64,000 bases of DNA from Dugong dugon (GCA_030035585.1 CM057462.1:136612734-136676733); one strand, 5' to 3'. Counted from the first letter of the stretch, positions 44,120-55,894 are shown. A program made the numbers and translations. The notes: generated from the sequence alone by a model not told the origin.

Positions 44120-45085
44120 GAACTCAAGAAAAGGTTTAAACACAGAATAAAAAATTCTTTGATGGTTTTGAGGGAGGGGAGGGAGGGTGAAGGTTATTTA
44201 CTAACTAGATAGTAGATAAGAATTATCTTAGGTGAAGGGAAGGACACCACACACTACAGGGAAGTCAGCACAACTGGACTAAACCAAAGCTATGACATTT
44301 CCTGAATACAATCTAACACTTTGAGGGACAGAGTAGCAGGGATAGGAGTCTAGGGACCATGCTTTCAGGGGACATCTAAGTCAATTGGCATAACAAAGCT
44401 GATTAAGAAAATGTTCTGCATCCTACTTTGGTGAGTGGCATCTAGGGTCTTAAAAGCTTGCAAGTGGCCATCTAAGATGCATCAATTGGTCCCAACCACC
44501 TGGAGTAAAGGACAATGAAGAACACCAAAGACACAAGGAAAGTAGTAGCCCAAGAGACAGAAAGGGCCACATAAACGAGAGACTTCATCAGCCTGAGACT
44601 AGAAGAACTAGATGGTGTCCAGCTACCACCAATGACCTCCCTGACAGGGAACACAACAGAGAGTCCCGGATGAAGCGGAGAAAGGTGGGGTGCAGAACTC
44701 AAATTCTAGTAAGAAGACCAGACTTAATGGTCTCACTGAGACTGGAGGAACCCCAGAAAACATGGCCCCCAGACTCTCTGTCAGCCCAGAACTAAAACAA
44801 TTTCTGAGGCCAACTTTTCAGACAGGGATTGGACTGGGCTGTGGGACGTAAAGTGATATCATGAGGAGTGTGCCTCTTAGCTCAAGTAGATACAAGAGAT
44901 TAAATGTGCAGCTTCTGTCCAGAGGTGAGATGGGAAGGCAGAGAGGGTTAGGAGCTGGTTGAATGGACATGGAGAATCAGGGGTGGAAAGGAGGAGTGTG
45001 CTGTCACAGTATGGGGAGAGCAATTAGAGTCACATAACAATGTATATATAAATTTTTGTATGGGAAAAAATAAATTTTTTTTTTT
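43097..45085 (+). mobile_element. Inverted segment of L1-C: ORF2 C terminus plus proximal 3' UTR
   Basis: Forward-strand L1 DNA that begins at ORF2 AAAAGATAGTCTCTTTAAC, the same point at which the reverse-strand ORF2 relic stops at 45086. It runs through the ORF2 stop (about 44117-44119) and the 3' UTR to the end of a module near 45064, then an A/T-rich junction. The size (1989 bp) is close to the corresponding interval of L1-A (about 6993-9045). Confidence 0.85.
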
Positions 45086-47931
45086 AAAAAACCAACTGTC
45101 TTTTCCCCAACTATCAGACTTTGGGCCTTTGTCAAATATCAGCTGCTCACAGGTGGATGAATTTATGTCTGGATTCTCAATTCTGTTCCATTGGTCTATG
45201 TATCTGTTGTTGTACCAGTACCAGGCTGTTTTGACTACTGTGGCAATATAATAGGTTCTAAAATCAGGTTGTGTGAGGCCCCCCACTTTGTTATTCTTCT
45301 TGAGTAATGCTTTACTTATTCAGGGCCTGTTCCCTTTCCATATGAAGTTGGTGATTTGTTTCTCCATTTCATTAAAAAATGCAGGTGGAACTTGGATTGG
45401 GATTGCATTGTATCTGTACATCGCTTTGGGTAGAATTGACATTTTCACAATGTTGAGTCTTCCTATCCATGAGCAAGGTATGTTTTTCCACTTATGCAGG
45501 TCTCTTTTGGTTTCTTGCAGTAGTGTCTTGTAGTTTTCATTGTAGAGATCTTTTACGTCTCTGGTTAGATTTATTCCTAAGTATTTTATCTTCTTGGGGG
45601 CTATTGTAAATGGTATTGATTTGGTGATTTCCTTTTTGAAGTTCTCTTTGTTGGTGTAAAGGAATCCAACTGCTTTTTGTATGTTTATCTTGTATCCTGA
45701 TACTTTGCTGAAATCTTCTATTGGTTCCAGTAGTTTTCTTGTGGATTCTTTGGGGTTTTCTGCGTGTAAGATAATATCATCTGCAAAGAGAGATACTTTG
45801 ACTTCTTCCTTACCAGTTTGGATGCCCTTTATTTCTTTTTCTAGCCTAATTGCTCTGGCTAGGAGCTCCAGCACAATGTTGAATAAGAGTGATGACAAAG
45901 GGCATCCATGTCTGGTTCCTTTTCTCAAGGGGAATGCTTTCAAAGTCTCTCCATTTGGGATGATGTTGGTTGTTGGCTTCGTAAACATGCCCTCAATTTT
46001 ATTGAGGAATTTCCCTTCTATTCCTATTTTGTTGAGAGTTTTTAGCATGAATGGATATTGGACTTTGTCAAATCCCTTTTCTGCATCAGCTGGTAAGATC
46101 ATGTGGTTCTTGTCTTTTATTTTATTAATGTGATGGATTACATTGATTGTTTTTCTAATGTTGAACCATCCCTGCATACCTGGTATGAATCCCACTTGAT
46201 CATGGTGAATTATTTTTTTGATATGTTGCTGAATTCCATTGGCTAGAATTTTGTTGAGGATTTTTGTGTCAATGTTCATGAGGGATATTGGTCCGTAATT
46301 TTCTTTTTTTGTGGTGTTTTTACCTGGTTTTGGTATCAGGGTTATGCTGGCTTTATTGAATGAGTTTGGGAGTATTCCGTCCTTTTCTATGCTCTGAAAT
46401 ACCTTTAGTAGTAGTGGTGTTAACTCTTCTCTGAAGGTTTGGTAGAATTCTCCAGTGAAGCTGTCCAGGCCAGGGCTTTTTTTTGTTGAGAGTTTTTTCA
46501 TTACATTTTCAATCTCTTCTTTTGTTATGGGTTTATTTAGTTGTTGTACCTCTGTTTGTGTTAGTTTAGGTAGGTAGTGAGTTTCTAGAAATTTCTGCCT
46601 TTCCTCTAGGTTTTCAAATTTGTTAGAGTACAATTTTTCATGGTATTCTGTTATGATTCTTTTAATTTCAGTAGGGTCTGTTGTGATATCAGCCATCTCA
46701 TTTCTTATATGGGTTATTTGCTTCATCTCCTGTTTTTCTTTTGTCAGCTTGGCCAATGGATTATCAATTTTGTTGATCTTTTCAAAGAACCAGCTTTTGG
46801 TCTTGTTAACTCTTTCAATTGTTTTTATATTCTCTGTTTCATTTAATTCTGCTCTAATTCTTATTATTTCCTTTCTTCTGGTGCCTGAGGGCTTCTTTTC
46901 CTGTTCTTTTTCTACTTGTTCCAGTTATAGGGTTAATGTTTTGATTTTGGCCCTTTCTTCTTTTTGAATGTGTTTGTTTATGGCTAAAAACTGACCTCTG
47001 AGCACTGCTTTTGCTGTGTCCCAAAGGTTCTTATAGGATGTGTTTTCATTCTTATTTGATTCTATGAATTTCTTTATTCTGTCCTTAATTTCTTCTGTAA
47101 CCCAGTAGTTTTTGAGCAAGGTGTTGCTCAGTTTCCATGTGTTTGATTTTTTTTTCCTTGCTTTTTCTGTTATTGATTTCTACTTTTATGGTTTTATGTT
47201 CAGAAAAGATGCTTTGTGATATTTTGATGCTTTGGATTCTGTTAAGGCTTGCTTTATGGCCTAATATGTGGTCTATTCTGGAGAATGTTCCTTGTGTGTT
47301 GGAAAAGAAAGTATACTTGGCTGCTGTTGGGTGAAGTGTTTAGTATATGTCTATGAGATCAAGTTGGTTGATTGTAGCATTTAGATCTTCCATGTCTTTA
47401 TTGAGCTTCTTTCTGGATGTTCTGTACTTCACCAAAAGTGGTGTGTTGAAGTCTCCAGCTACTACTGTGGAGCTGTTTATCTCTTTTTTCAATGCTGCTA
47501 GAGTTTGTTTTATGTATTTTGGAGTCCTGTCATTGGGTGCATAAATATTTATTGTAGTTATGTCCTCCTGGTGTAGTGACCCTTTATTCATTATATAGTG
47601 TCCTTCCTTATCCTTTGTGGTAGATTTTACTTTAAAGTCTATCTTGTCAGAAATTAATATTGCCACTCCTGCTCTTTTTTGAGTGTTGTTTGCTTGATAT
47701 ATATTTTTTCCATGCTTTGAGTTTTAGTCTGTTTGTGTCTTTAAGTCTAAAGTGTGTCTCTTGTAGGCAGCATATAGATGGATCGTGTTTCTTTATCCAA
47801 TGTGCCACTCTCTGTCTCTTTATTGGTGCATTTAGGCCATTTACATTCAGCGTAATTATTGGCAGGTATGAGTTTAGTGCTGTCATTTTGATGTCATTTT
47901 TTGTGTGTTGTTGACAGTTTCTTTGTTCCAC
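45086..47931 (-). pseudogene. L1-C ORF2 N-terminal and RT relic
   Basis: Met region at about 47881-47931, with PIITLNVNGLNAPIKRQRVA and CCLQETHFRLKD of the endonuclease. Further open pieces lie at 47340-47666 and 46925-47119. A 478-codon stretch (45320-46756) carries the reverse transcriptase, with FADD at 45776-45787. That motif lies in [16 protein letters not shown]. The frame breaks at 45320 and runs out at the inversion junction at 45086. Stops and shifts make it non-functional. Divergence from L1-A and L1-B is clear throughout. Confidence 0.92.
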
Positions 47932-48374
47932 TTAATTTTATGCGTTGAGTCATTTTTCTTTATGTATTTTCTTTTCTTCTTTTTCATTGTTGTAGATTTG
48001 TATTTGTCGAGTCTTTATATTTTTCTTGTTTTTTTATTTTCACATGTAGGATTGTTAGTTTCCTTTGTGGTTACCTTAATATTTACCCCTGTTTTTCTAA
48101 GTTTATACCAGTCTTTTATTTCTTTATATCGCCTTAACTTCCTCTCCATACGAAAAATCTATGTCTATAGTTTTCAGTCCCTCTTTTTTGTTTTAATGTT
48201 GTCATCTTTTACTTATTGACATCTGTCTCCTTATTTTCAGTGTTTTAGCTTTGATTTATTTTTGTGACTTCCCTCTCTGGGTTGATATCTGGTTGTTCTA
48301 TCCTGTGTTCTAGTCTTGGGTTGTTATCTGATGTTATCGATTTTCTAACTGGAGGACTCCCTTTAGTATTTTTT

Positions 48375-49290
48375 GTAATTTTGTTTTGGTTTTTGCAAAT
48401 TCCCTAAACTTTTGTTTATCTGGAAATGCCCTAATTTCACCATCGTATTTGAGAGACAGTTTTGCTGGGTATATTATTCTTGGCTGGCAGTTTTTTCCTT
48501 CAAGTCTTTATATATGTCATCCCATTGCCTTCTTGCTTGTGTGGTTTCTGCTAAGTAGTCTGAGCTTATTCTAATTGACTCTCCTTTGTAGATGACTTTT
48601 CATTTATCCCTAGCCGCTCTTAGAATTCTCTTTATCTTTGGTTTTGGCAAGTTTGATTATAATATGTCTTGTTGACTTTCTTTTGGGATCTACCCTATGT
48701 GGGGTTCGATGAGCATCATGGATGGATATCTTCTCATCTTTCACAATATCAGGGAAGTTTTCTGCCAACAAATCTTCAAGCATTTCACTGTATTTTCTGT
48801 TATCCCCCCCGTTCTGGTACTCCAGTCACACACAGGTTATTCCTCTTGATAGAGTCCCACATAATTCTTAGGGTTTCTTCATTTTTTTAAATTATTTTAT
48901 CTGATTTTTCCTCAAATAAGTTGGTGTCAAGTGCTTTATCTTTAATCTCACTAATTCTGGCTTCCATTGCCTCAGTTCTGCTCCTATGACTTTCTATTGA
49001 GTTGTCTAATTCTGACATTTTATTGTTAATCTTCTGGATTTCTGATTGCTGTCTCTCTATGGATTCTTGCAGCCTGTTAAATTTGTCATTATGCTCTTCT
49101 CTAATCTTTTAAAGTTCCTCTATTGCAAGTCTGTGTTTTGCCTAATTTCCTTCTGGATGTCTTGAAGAGTTCTGTATGTTAATCTTTTTTATTCTGCCTC
49201 CAGTAATTCCAAGAAATTCTCTTCCTCTGGAAAATTTCTGGATTCTTTATTTTGGGAGGTTCTGAAGCCATCATGGTCTGCCTCTTTATA
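48375..49290 (-). pseudogene. L1-C ORF1 relic
   Basis: Reverse-strand sequence matching the L1-B ORF1 in order: the C-terminal domain near 48375-48560 (sense AAGCCAAGAATAATATACCC-type run), the RRM near 48650-48900, and the coiled coil to about 49290. Stops and indels break it; the longest remaining frames are on the wrong strand. Confidence 0.8.
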
Positions 49291-50036
49291 TGAATTGATA
49301 TTGACTGTTGTCTCTCAGCCATCAATAAGTTATATTTATTTATTTTGTTTGCTTACTGTGTCCTAGCTTCTTGTCTTGTTTTGTTTTGATATGCCCAAAT
49401 AGGCTGCTCTTGTGAGCTAGCCCAATCCCCAGTGGCCCTGAAGTTTCAACATCCTGCCACCAGGTGGCCAGAACTGCCACTAAGTACATGGGCCCAGGAG
49501 TCCACCCACTCCTCCTATATGGATTCAGCTCAGGTGTCCAGGTAGTTAGCGACGAAGTGTGTGGTGCAGGCTCTCACCTACAGTCCTAGACAGGCATGGG
49601 TGATTTGCAGGGAGGTAAATGGGGGAGAGGTTTTTCCCTAAAGGGGGTATTTTTGATGCATGCTGTAGGCCAGATGCAAGTACTTATCTTTCACCAATCC
49701 ATGGCTGCTTCTCACTGGTTCTGGATGGCCAAGTAGACTCTGCGCTGTTGGGTCTCTCCCAGTGTGGAAAATGTCTCCAGAGTGCTGCTGCTTGCCTGCC
49801 TCACCACTCAACCCTGAGCTGATCTGGGCTGAAGGGCTCCAGCTCCTTCCAGGTCAGGTCTGGCAACTCCTCACTGCTTCCAAACCGTCTCGCACTCCCC
49901 CTGCCACTCAACTTTGTCTTTGATGTTCAGGGCTCCTAGATTATCATATATAATCGATTCACTTGGTTTTTTGGGTCTTTCTTGTAAGAGGGACCACCGG
50001 AAGCTTCTGACTATTCTGCCATCTTGGCTCCACCTC
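49291..50036 (-). promoter_or_regulatory. L1-C 5' UTR
   Basis: About 750 bp of leader with the CAAGATGGC core at 50018-50026 in sense orientation, near the element start, as in L1-B. The promoter role is inferred. The sequence is diverged. Confidence 0.7.
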
Positions 50037-50052
50037 GCTTTTTCTAAGCCTT
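50037..50052 (-). repeat. TSD right of L1-C
   Basis: GCTTTTTCTAAGCCTT, second copy. Confidence 0.92.
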
Positions 50053-50235
50053 TACTATGGAGTTGATCTTATGATTACAATCAACTCCCCCTCACCATAC
50101 ACACTATAATATCAGCTTGTAAAGGACAGAGAATTTATTTCGTTCATTTTTTTGTGTGTTTTTTTAAAACCTAAAATCTTACCTGGTGCATAGTAAGTCC
50201 TTAATACTTTCTTGAAGGAATGAGTGACTGATTTA
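50053..50235 (+). mobile_element. L2, part 3
   Basis: ATATCAGCTTGTAAAGGACA, CCTGGTGCATAGTAAGTCCT and TTGAAGGAATGAGTGACTGA form the L2 3' end that continues from 42681. Confidence 0.78.
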
Positions 50236-50499
50236 TGTAGCAGTGTCCATTTTCACAATTTCTCTTAATCTGGACCTTTTTATTAACTCCATGGCAACAA
50301 AGTACTTAAGCAGTCTCATAGGCTATATTGCTCACCAGCAGGCTCACCTAGAAGCTTTTTTAAAGAGAACATAGATGAAAGCAATTACAAAATCCATGCT
50401 GCTTGCGTTAATCAAAAGTTCACAGCAATATAAAAAAGAATGATTTTGCATAAAAGTAATTCTGCATTGGACCTCCATCATCTTCCGTCTGCTGACTTC

Positions 50500-50677
50500 T
50501 GACTAGTGGTCAAGAGCAAAGATTTCCAAATGAAGCAAACTTGAAATCAAAACACACCTCCATTACATACTAAGCTGCAAAGATCTTAGGAAAGTAGTTA
50601 ACTTCTCCAAGCTTCATTTTCCTCATCTAGGAAACACAGTATATAAATACCAACTTCAAAGAAATGTTATGAGAATT
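50500..50677 (-). mobile_element. MIR, part 1
   Basis: Reverse-strand MIR: ACTTCTCCAAGCTTCATTTT, CCTCATCTAGGAAACACAG. Broken by an RTE end. Confidence 0.78.
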
Positions 50678-50854
50678 GTTGTTATTGTTAGGTGCTGTCG
50701 AGTCAGTTCCACCTCATAACGATCTTATGTATGACAGACCAAAAAACTGCCCAGTCCTATGCCATCCTCACAATCATTGTTATGCTTGAGCCCATTGTTA
50801 CCGCCACTGTGTCAATCCATCTCGTTGAGGGTCTTCCTCTTTTTTAATGACCCT
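50678..50854 (-). mobile_element. RTE 3' end, severely 5'-truncated, with TSD
   Basis: 177 bp of reverse-strand RTE 3' end inside a MIR, with TTATGAGAATT duplicated at 50667-50677 and 50855-50865. The inverted tail TTGTTATTGTTAGG starts at the left side. Confidence 0.92.
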
Positions 50855-50930
50855 TTATGAGAATTACGAGAATTAGGTATGTAAAATAATTAGCATAGTA
50901 TCTGGCACATAAAAAGCACTAAAGAATTGT
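50855..50930 (-). mobile_element. MIR, part 2
   Basis: AATTAGCATAGTATCTGGCA and AAAAAGCACTAAAGAATTG continue the MIR. A last piece follows at 51145-51175. Confidence 0.75.
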
Positions 50931-51135
50931 GGTTGTTGTTATGTGCCCTCGAGTCAATTTCAACTCATCGAGACTGCATGTGATAGAGTAGAACTGCCCA
51001 ACAGAGTTTTCTAGGCTATTATCCTTAAGGAAGCAGATTGCCAGGCCTGTCTCCCACAGAGCTGCTGGTGGGTTTGAACCACCAACATTTTGGTCAGCAG
51101 TGGAGCACTTAAACTTGGGCCTCCAGAGTTCCTTG
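50931..51135 (-). mobile_element. AfroSINE, long form, with TSD
   Basis: Reverse-strand long form (AAGCAGATTGCCAGGCCTGT central segment present), AAGAATTGT duplicated at 50922-50930 and 51136-51144, nested in the same MIR. Confidence 0.93.
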
Positions 51136-51175
51136 AAGAATTGTTAGCCATATAAATTATTATTATTTACTTGTA

Positions 51176-51790
51176 GCATATTAATCAAGGAAGACTTTGT
51201 AGAGATTAGTACCGTGAAGAGAGATTTTACAGCCCATTGCAGCATCTTTAAGATGTATATGTGTATTATTTGGGTAAACATTCATTTCTTGATTACGTGT
51301 AAAAATAAAATGGTGCAATGGGTAATGAGAGGTCAAAGGGTAATGTCTTTACCATCTGCTGGCTTCATCCTTATTAATTATCTCTCTTCTGAGGACAGAG
51401 ATGCACTACTTCATTAATTCTTATAATATCCTTGACTGGTGGAAGATTTTATGCTCCCTCTTTTATTAATAAATTCATCTACAATATTTCAAAGCTACCT
51501 GCTTGAAAATAGGCATCAAGAATACAACAATTGTTCTTAAAGGAAAATGAATATAAAAAATGCAAATCTCACCAGACATTAATGTGATCTACAATAGGGT
51601 CTTTGGCATACAGTATTTTAGAAGCAATGAGTCATACAACCCTTTCACTGAGGTGGTCTAGGCATACTTTTCCCTAAAGATAAGGGTAGCCAAATGATTT
51701 ATTAAGGTTTTTTTTAACTGCATGATTTGTTAATAAAATTAGGAACCTCAAAAGTACCTGTCTCCTCACCGTCCAATGGCATGCTCACCA
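51176..51790. other. No gene recognised
   Basis: AT-rich unique-looking DNA. Confidence 0.4.
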
Positions 51791-52720
51791 TCAGAACATG
51801 TTAATATTCCCATTATCATTCAACAAATATTGACAATATACAGTACATGCTGGACATTGTGCTAAATTCTGGCAACATAATGGTGGAAAAAGTCCAACAT
51901 GGTTCCTGCCCTCAAAAAGCTTACAGCCCAGTGAAGGAGGTGGTTTACTAATTAAAGAAATCTAAATTGTAGTTATGGTTAGTGCCATAGAAAAGAGTTG
52001 CATGGTGCTTTGAGAGTGGGTAAAAGGTCATGGTCATAGAAGGCTAGGCTGAAATCTGAAGGATGGGTACAAATTTATGAGACAGAAGAGTTTTCCACAT
52101 AGAAGAAAAGCAAGTGCAAAGGCCCAGTAGTGGGAAGGAGGGAGTATGATAAGTGTGAGGAATGAAGGAGGGCCAATAACACTAAAGAAGTGAGAGTAGG
52201 GTAAGGTAAGACTGGAGAGGGAGACGGACCAACAATTCAGAACCTTGTAATCTATGTTTAATAGATAATGTTTAATCTTAAAATAATTAAAAATCACTAG
52301 AGGGTTTTAAGAAGGAGAGTGCCATAAGCCAGTATGCATTTCAAAAAGATAGCTCTGGCTAGAGTGTGCACAAGGAATTAGGAGGGTCCAAAGGTAACAC
52401 AGGCAATAGATCATGGTAGCTGACACTAAGGTGGTGGTGGTAATTGAAGAAGAAAATATTTAAGAGATGTTTTGTAAGTGTTCAGGAAGTATAGATTGGA
52501 TGTGGAAGGTAAGAAAGTAGGAAGCATCAAGGTTAACTTGTAAGTTTTTGGCTTAAGAACTGAGTGAATGATATCCCTTCTAAGATAGAAGAACTGGAAG
52601 AAGATCATTATTTATTTTGATAGGGAGGTGATTAGCTCATGAGGTTTATATGTTAAGATTGAGACATAGAAGAGAGGTCAAGTAGCAGCAGGACATAGGG
52701 GTCTTCAACTCAAAGGAAAT
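51791..52720 (+). mobile_element. Ancient mammalian interspersed repeat, family not assigned
   Basis: Contains phrases I know from a widespread old mammalian repeat: TTCAACAAATATTGACAATA, GTTCCTGCCCTCAAAAAGCT, GCAAGTGCAAAGGCCCAGTA, CTAGAGGGTTTTAAGAAGGA, AAGATAGCTCTGGCTAGAGT. I cannot place it in a named subfamily. No coding frame. Confidence 0.6.
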
Positions 52721-53379
52721 GAATAAGTGAGCCATAATTTCTTGGGAAACTGAGGCAAAGGAAGAATATTAATATTTTTCCATGTTTTTTGAAACAAGGC
52801 ACTCTTGTCAGAAAACACTCATTCACATACCCAATATAAAATGACTTCTATCATTTACAAATTGGTGCTACACGTGACCCTTTAAGAAGGTTTAAGTCTC
52901 ATGTCTCTGCTCTGTCACTTCCATTGCTTTATGATAAAACTCTCTCCTGAATGTCCATATCAATTACATGCTATAAATATTTCAACCTGCTGTGTTCTAA
53001 AAAAAACATTGGCTGAAGAATGAAGGGGCTCTAGCATGATGTGAAATATTTTCTCTAAATTACAGAAGAATTATTTGAATTATCATTAAAGGAAACTTTC
53101 AAATTTAGGTACCAACCATCATGTGTTTCTATCCCTCATTTCAGGGATGTTGGAGTATTTTAAGGCCTAACACACAGTTTGTGATCAAATACAAAGAATT
53201 AGTTACATGTAGTTTATGACATTTTAAATCCACTCAGTGGTAATGCATTTTTTGTTTTTGTTTTTGTTTTTTAATGATGGGGTAGTAAAATGTGGAGGAA
53301 GGGAAGCACTCTAATTCCATGATGAGGTCTCAGTCTTTTAGTGAGCCTGTGCTCCTGGGCTGTGATCTTTGAAAGTGCT
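52721..53379. other. No gene recognised
   Basis: Unique-looking DNA with a GTTTTT repeat near 53251-53270. Confidence 0.4.
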
Positions 53380-53508
53380 TCTCATAGTGACCCTATATAT
53401 AGGACAGTAGAACTGCCCCATAGAGTTTCCAAGCAGTGGCTGGTGGATTCAAACTGCTGACCTCTTGGTTAGCCGCCGAGTTCTTAGCCATTGTGCCACC
53501 AGGGTTCC
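53380..53508 (-). mobile_element. AfroSINE, short form, tail truncated
   Basis: Reverse-strand copy: TCTCATAGTGACCCTATATA, AACTGCCCCATAGAGTTTCC, TTGGTTAGCCGCCGAGTTCT, TTGTGCCACCAGGGTTCC. Confidence 0.9.
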
Positions 53509-54151
53509 CTGGGTTGGTTAGCCCCTGGTAAAACCCACATTGGTTAGGCTCTGATAAAATAGTTTCCCTGGAGGAACAAAATGTTCTGGACCTATTTCAA
53601 AATAGTAACTCTTCTCTCCCTGCACAGTGAGATCCTGGGGGGGACTCCTGGAGGTAAAACTCATGATAGTGTGGGGTCTCCCTAAAGCTGGGCCCCAGGA
53701 GTCTTAATCTTTCAAACTAGCCCATGCTAGCTCTTCAGCAATTAGTCAATTACTCTTTAAGTGTTCCTGTCAATCACTGGCTCAGGTGTGTTTTCTGCTC
53801 CAGATAAGCTGTGATTCCCTGTATCTATCTGTCTTTTCAGTTTTCCAGCAGCAGTTTGCACTAAGATCTCAATTCTCTGATGGTTCTAAGAAATTGTTTT
53901 TTCAATTTGTTTAGTTGTTTTCTGGTTATGGGGATGGGAGTAATAACTTTCAAGCTTTTTACATGTTGAATCAGAAACGCAAGGTCTGGAAAAATGGATT
54001 AAAAAAAAAAATCCTAAGCATTATCTATATAATAGGATGATCTTTCCACAAAAGTCTAGGGGAAAAAATTAAAAACACACATTTTCTCTATTAATTTCAC
54101 ATTTCCCTGTGTCTCATTCTATACTCATTTTCTTTGTCACCATATTTATGT
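53509..54151. other. No gene recognised
   Basis: Unique-looking DNA with an A run at 54000-54010. Confidence 0.4.
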
Positions 54152-54480
54152 TGTTAACTGCCATCGAGTGACCCCTGATTCATGGTGATCCCAGGCACAA
54201 GGAAACAAAACATGCCTGGTCCTATGCCGTCCTCATAATTGGTTTGGCTGACCATTGTAATTCACAGGGTTTTTACTGGCTGATTTTTGGGAGGTAGATC
54301 ACCAGGACTTTCTTTGTTCTCTTTCTTAGTCTGGAAGCTGAAACCTGTTCAGTGTCACAGCAACACACAATCCTACAATGACAGGTGGCGGCGGCACATG
54401 AGATGTATTGGCCAGGAATTAAACACAGCTCTCCCACACGGAAGGCAAGAATTCTATCACTGAACCCCCAGTTGTCACCA
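54152..54480 (-). mobile_element. RTE derivative joining 3' end to 5' leader
   Basis: Left part (54152-54240) is reverse-strand RTE 3' UTR (TTAACTGCCATCGAGTG, CCTGGTCCTATGCCGTCCTC). Right part (about 54250-54480) resembles RTE 5' leader (TTAGTCTGGAAGCTGAAACC, GTGTCACAGCAACACACAAT), as at 18060-18210 in the full-length copy. The 3-kb coding body is missing. Either an internal deletion or a short non-autonomous family. Confidence 0.65.
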
Positions 54481-54714
54481 TAGAGCATTCTTTACACACT
54501 TGTAGGCTGAGGAACCCTGAGATATTCGATGAAGTCATATAAACACCTGGAATTATCTATATAGACAGGGAAACGCTGTGTAGGAAGCTAGTATGTCTTT
54601 TTAACAAATTCTCGCTATGTTCTTTAAAACTTTTATCAGATGCTATAGACCCAGTTAGATATGCTACCTTTCTCTCCAACCTTACCTTCCACCAAGTTTT
54701 CATACTCTCAGTCA

Positions 54715-55115
54715 TTCAGTTAATATTTTCAGCTAACATTTCAGCTGATGTTTTCTTTGTGTATAGAAAGAAAGCCTTACACTAGATTCTGATACTAAAA
54801 TGATGAATAAGACGTAATCCCTGAACTCAAATAGCAACTAAAAAGAGAAAGAGATAATGAACAATGAACTGCAAATACTATGTGTTAGATAACATGTGCA
54901 AGGTAAGTGCAGGGTTCAGCTAGACCAGGAAGCAGCCATTTCCTTGCAGAGCGTGAAGCATGGTCTGAATATTGAAGGATGCGTTGAGTTTTCCCAGATT
55001 TTAAACAGGGGATAATATGAGCAGATTTTCATTGTAGATAGATGAGTCTGTCAGTAGTGTAGAAGATGACTGGAATAAGATTGGAGGTAGCACCACCACA
55101 GGAGAAAAATAACCT
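54715..55115 (+). mobile_element. Ancient interspersed repeat, same kind as 51791-52720
   Basis: Similar order of phrases: CAGTTAATATTTTCAGCTAA, TACTAAAATGATGAATAAGA, AATCCCTGAACTCAAATAGC, ATATTGAAGGATGCGTTGAG. Strongly diverged. Confidence 0.45.
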
Positions 55116-55894
55116 AGTGAAATCACTAGCTAATGACAAAGGAAATACAAATTCTAGCCTGAATCATTTTAACAGAATAGACTGTTTAATATGTTAATGC
55201 AGCCAACTGAAAAAGCATTTAATAGCACTTAATACCCCAGTAGATGCTACCATCCATCTTTACTTATGAAAACAGTATGTTTCTGAAGCGTATGGCAGGG
55301 AGCACAGAAGGAAAAAGGAAAGCAGGCAAGCCCAGGTGAAAAAGCATTTGTGTTTCAGATCTTTTCAACTGCAAGGCCATCTCCTGGATGAATGGGGTCT
55401 GCTCAGGCTGGCAAACGCTCACCTGGCAGACAACATGGAGAGCTCGTCAGACCCACACTTGGTAGAAGCTGCAGCCAAAATCTAGAATACCTGTGGCATC
55501 ACAACGAACCTGAATTCCGAATCAGTCCGGGTGAAGGATGAAATGGCTGTCTGGGGATAAATACTTTCTTGTGGATTCATGTACTGCAGAAAATGGGCTT
55601 TTTTTTTTTTTGCCAGCTCAAGAAATACTGCCATATCCTGTCAGCTGTGGGCTACAATAGGGAAGTAGAAGGCTTTCAAAGAGGCCAACTCTACATTCAC
55701 ATTACAATAACAACCCCATAAGGGATACCAAATAAGGCCATCTATAAAGTTTTCTCATGCATTACCTCATTTCTCTTCGTTTGTTTCTAACTCCAAATCT
55801 GCTGGGTTATTTGGTTGTGGCGGCAGTGGTGATTGTATGGAGGAGAGTGGGGGCACGTTTCTTTGTTGTCACAGGAGAATTAATCAGGTATTTC
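55116..55894. other. No gene established
   Basis: Unique-looking DNA. One short stretch (55353-55486) has an AG-ended tract followed by 42 open codons and is discussed as a weak exon candidate. Confidence 0.4.

Larger units (their letters stand above)
42698..50036 (-). mobile_element. Older full-length L1 (L1-C) with internal 2-kb inversion
   Basis: A reverse-strand L1 bounded by perfect 16-base TSDs. The right end (50036, sense start CGAGGTGGAGCCAAGATGG) matches the L1 5' terminus. Read from right to left: 5' UTR, ORF1 relic, spacer, ORF2 relic to about codon 930 (at 45086), then a segment in the opposite orientation (43097-45085), then the last 3' UTR module and poly(A) (43096-42698). Older than L1-A and L1-B, with several frame breaks. 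Confidence 0.93.

Noticed and set aside
43097-45085. A separate plus-strand L1 inserted into L1-C
   Set aside because: No TSDs at the edges, no terminal tail sequence at its 3' end, and its start coincides with the break in ORF2. An inversion explains all three with one event, though a complex insertion is not fully excluded.
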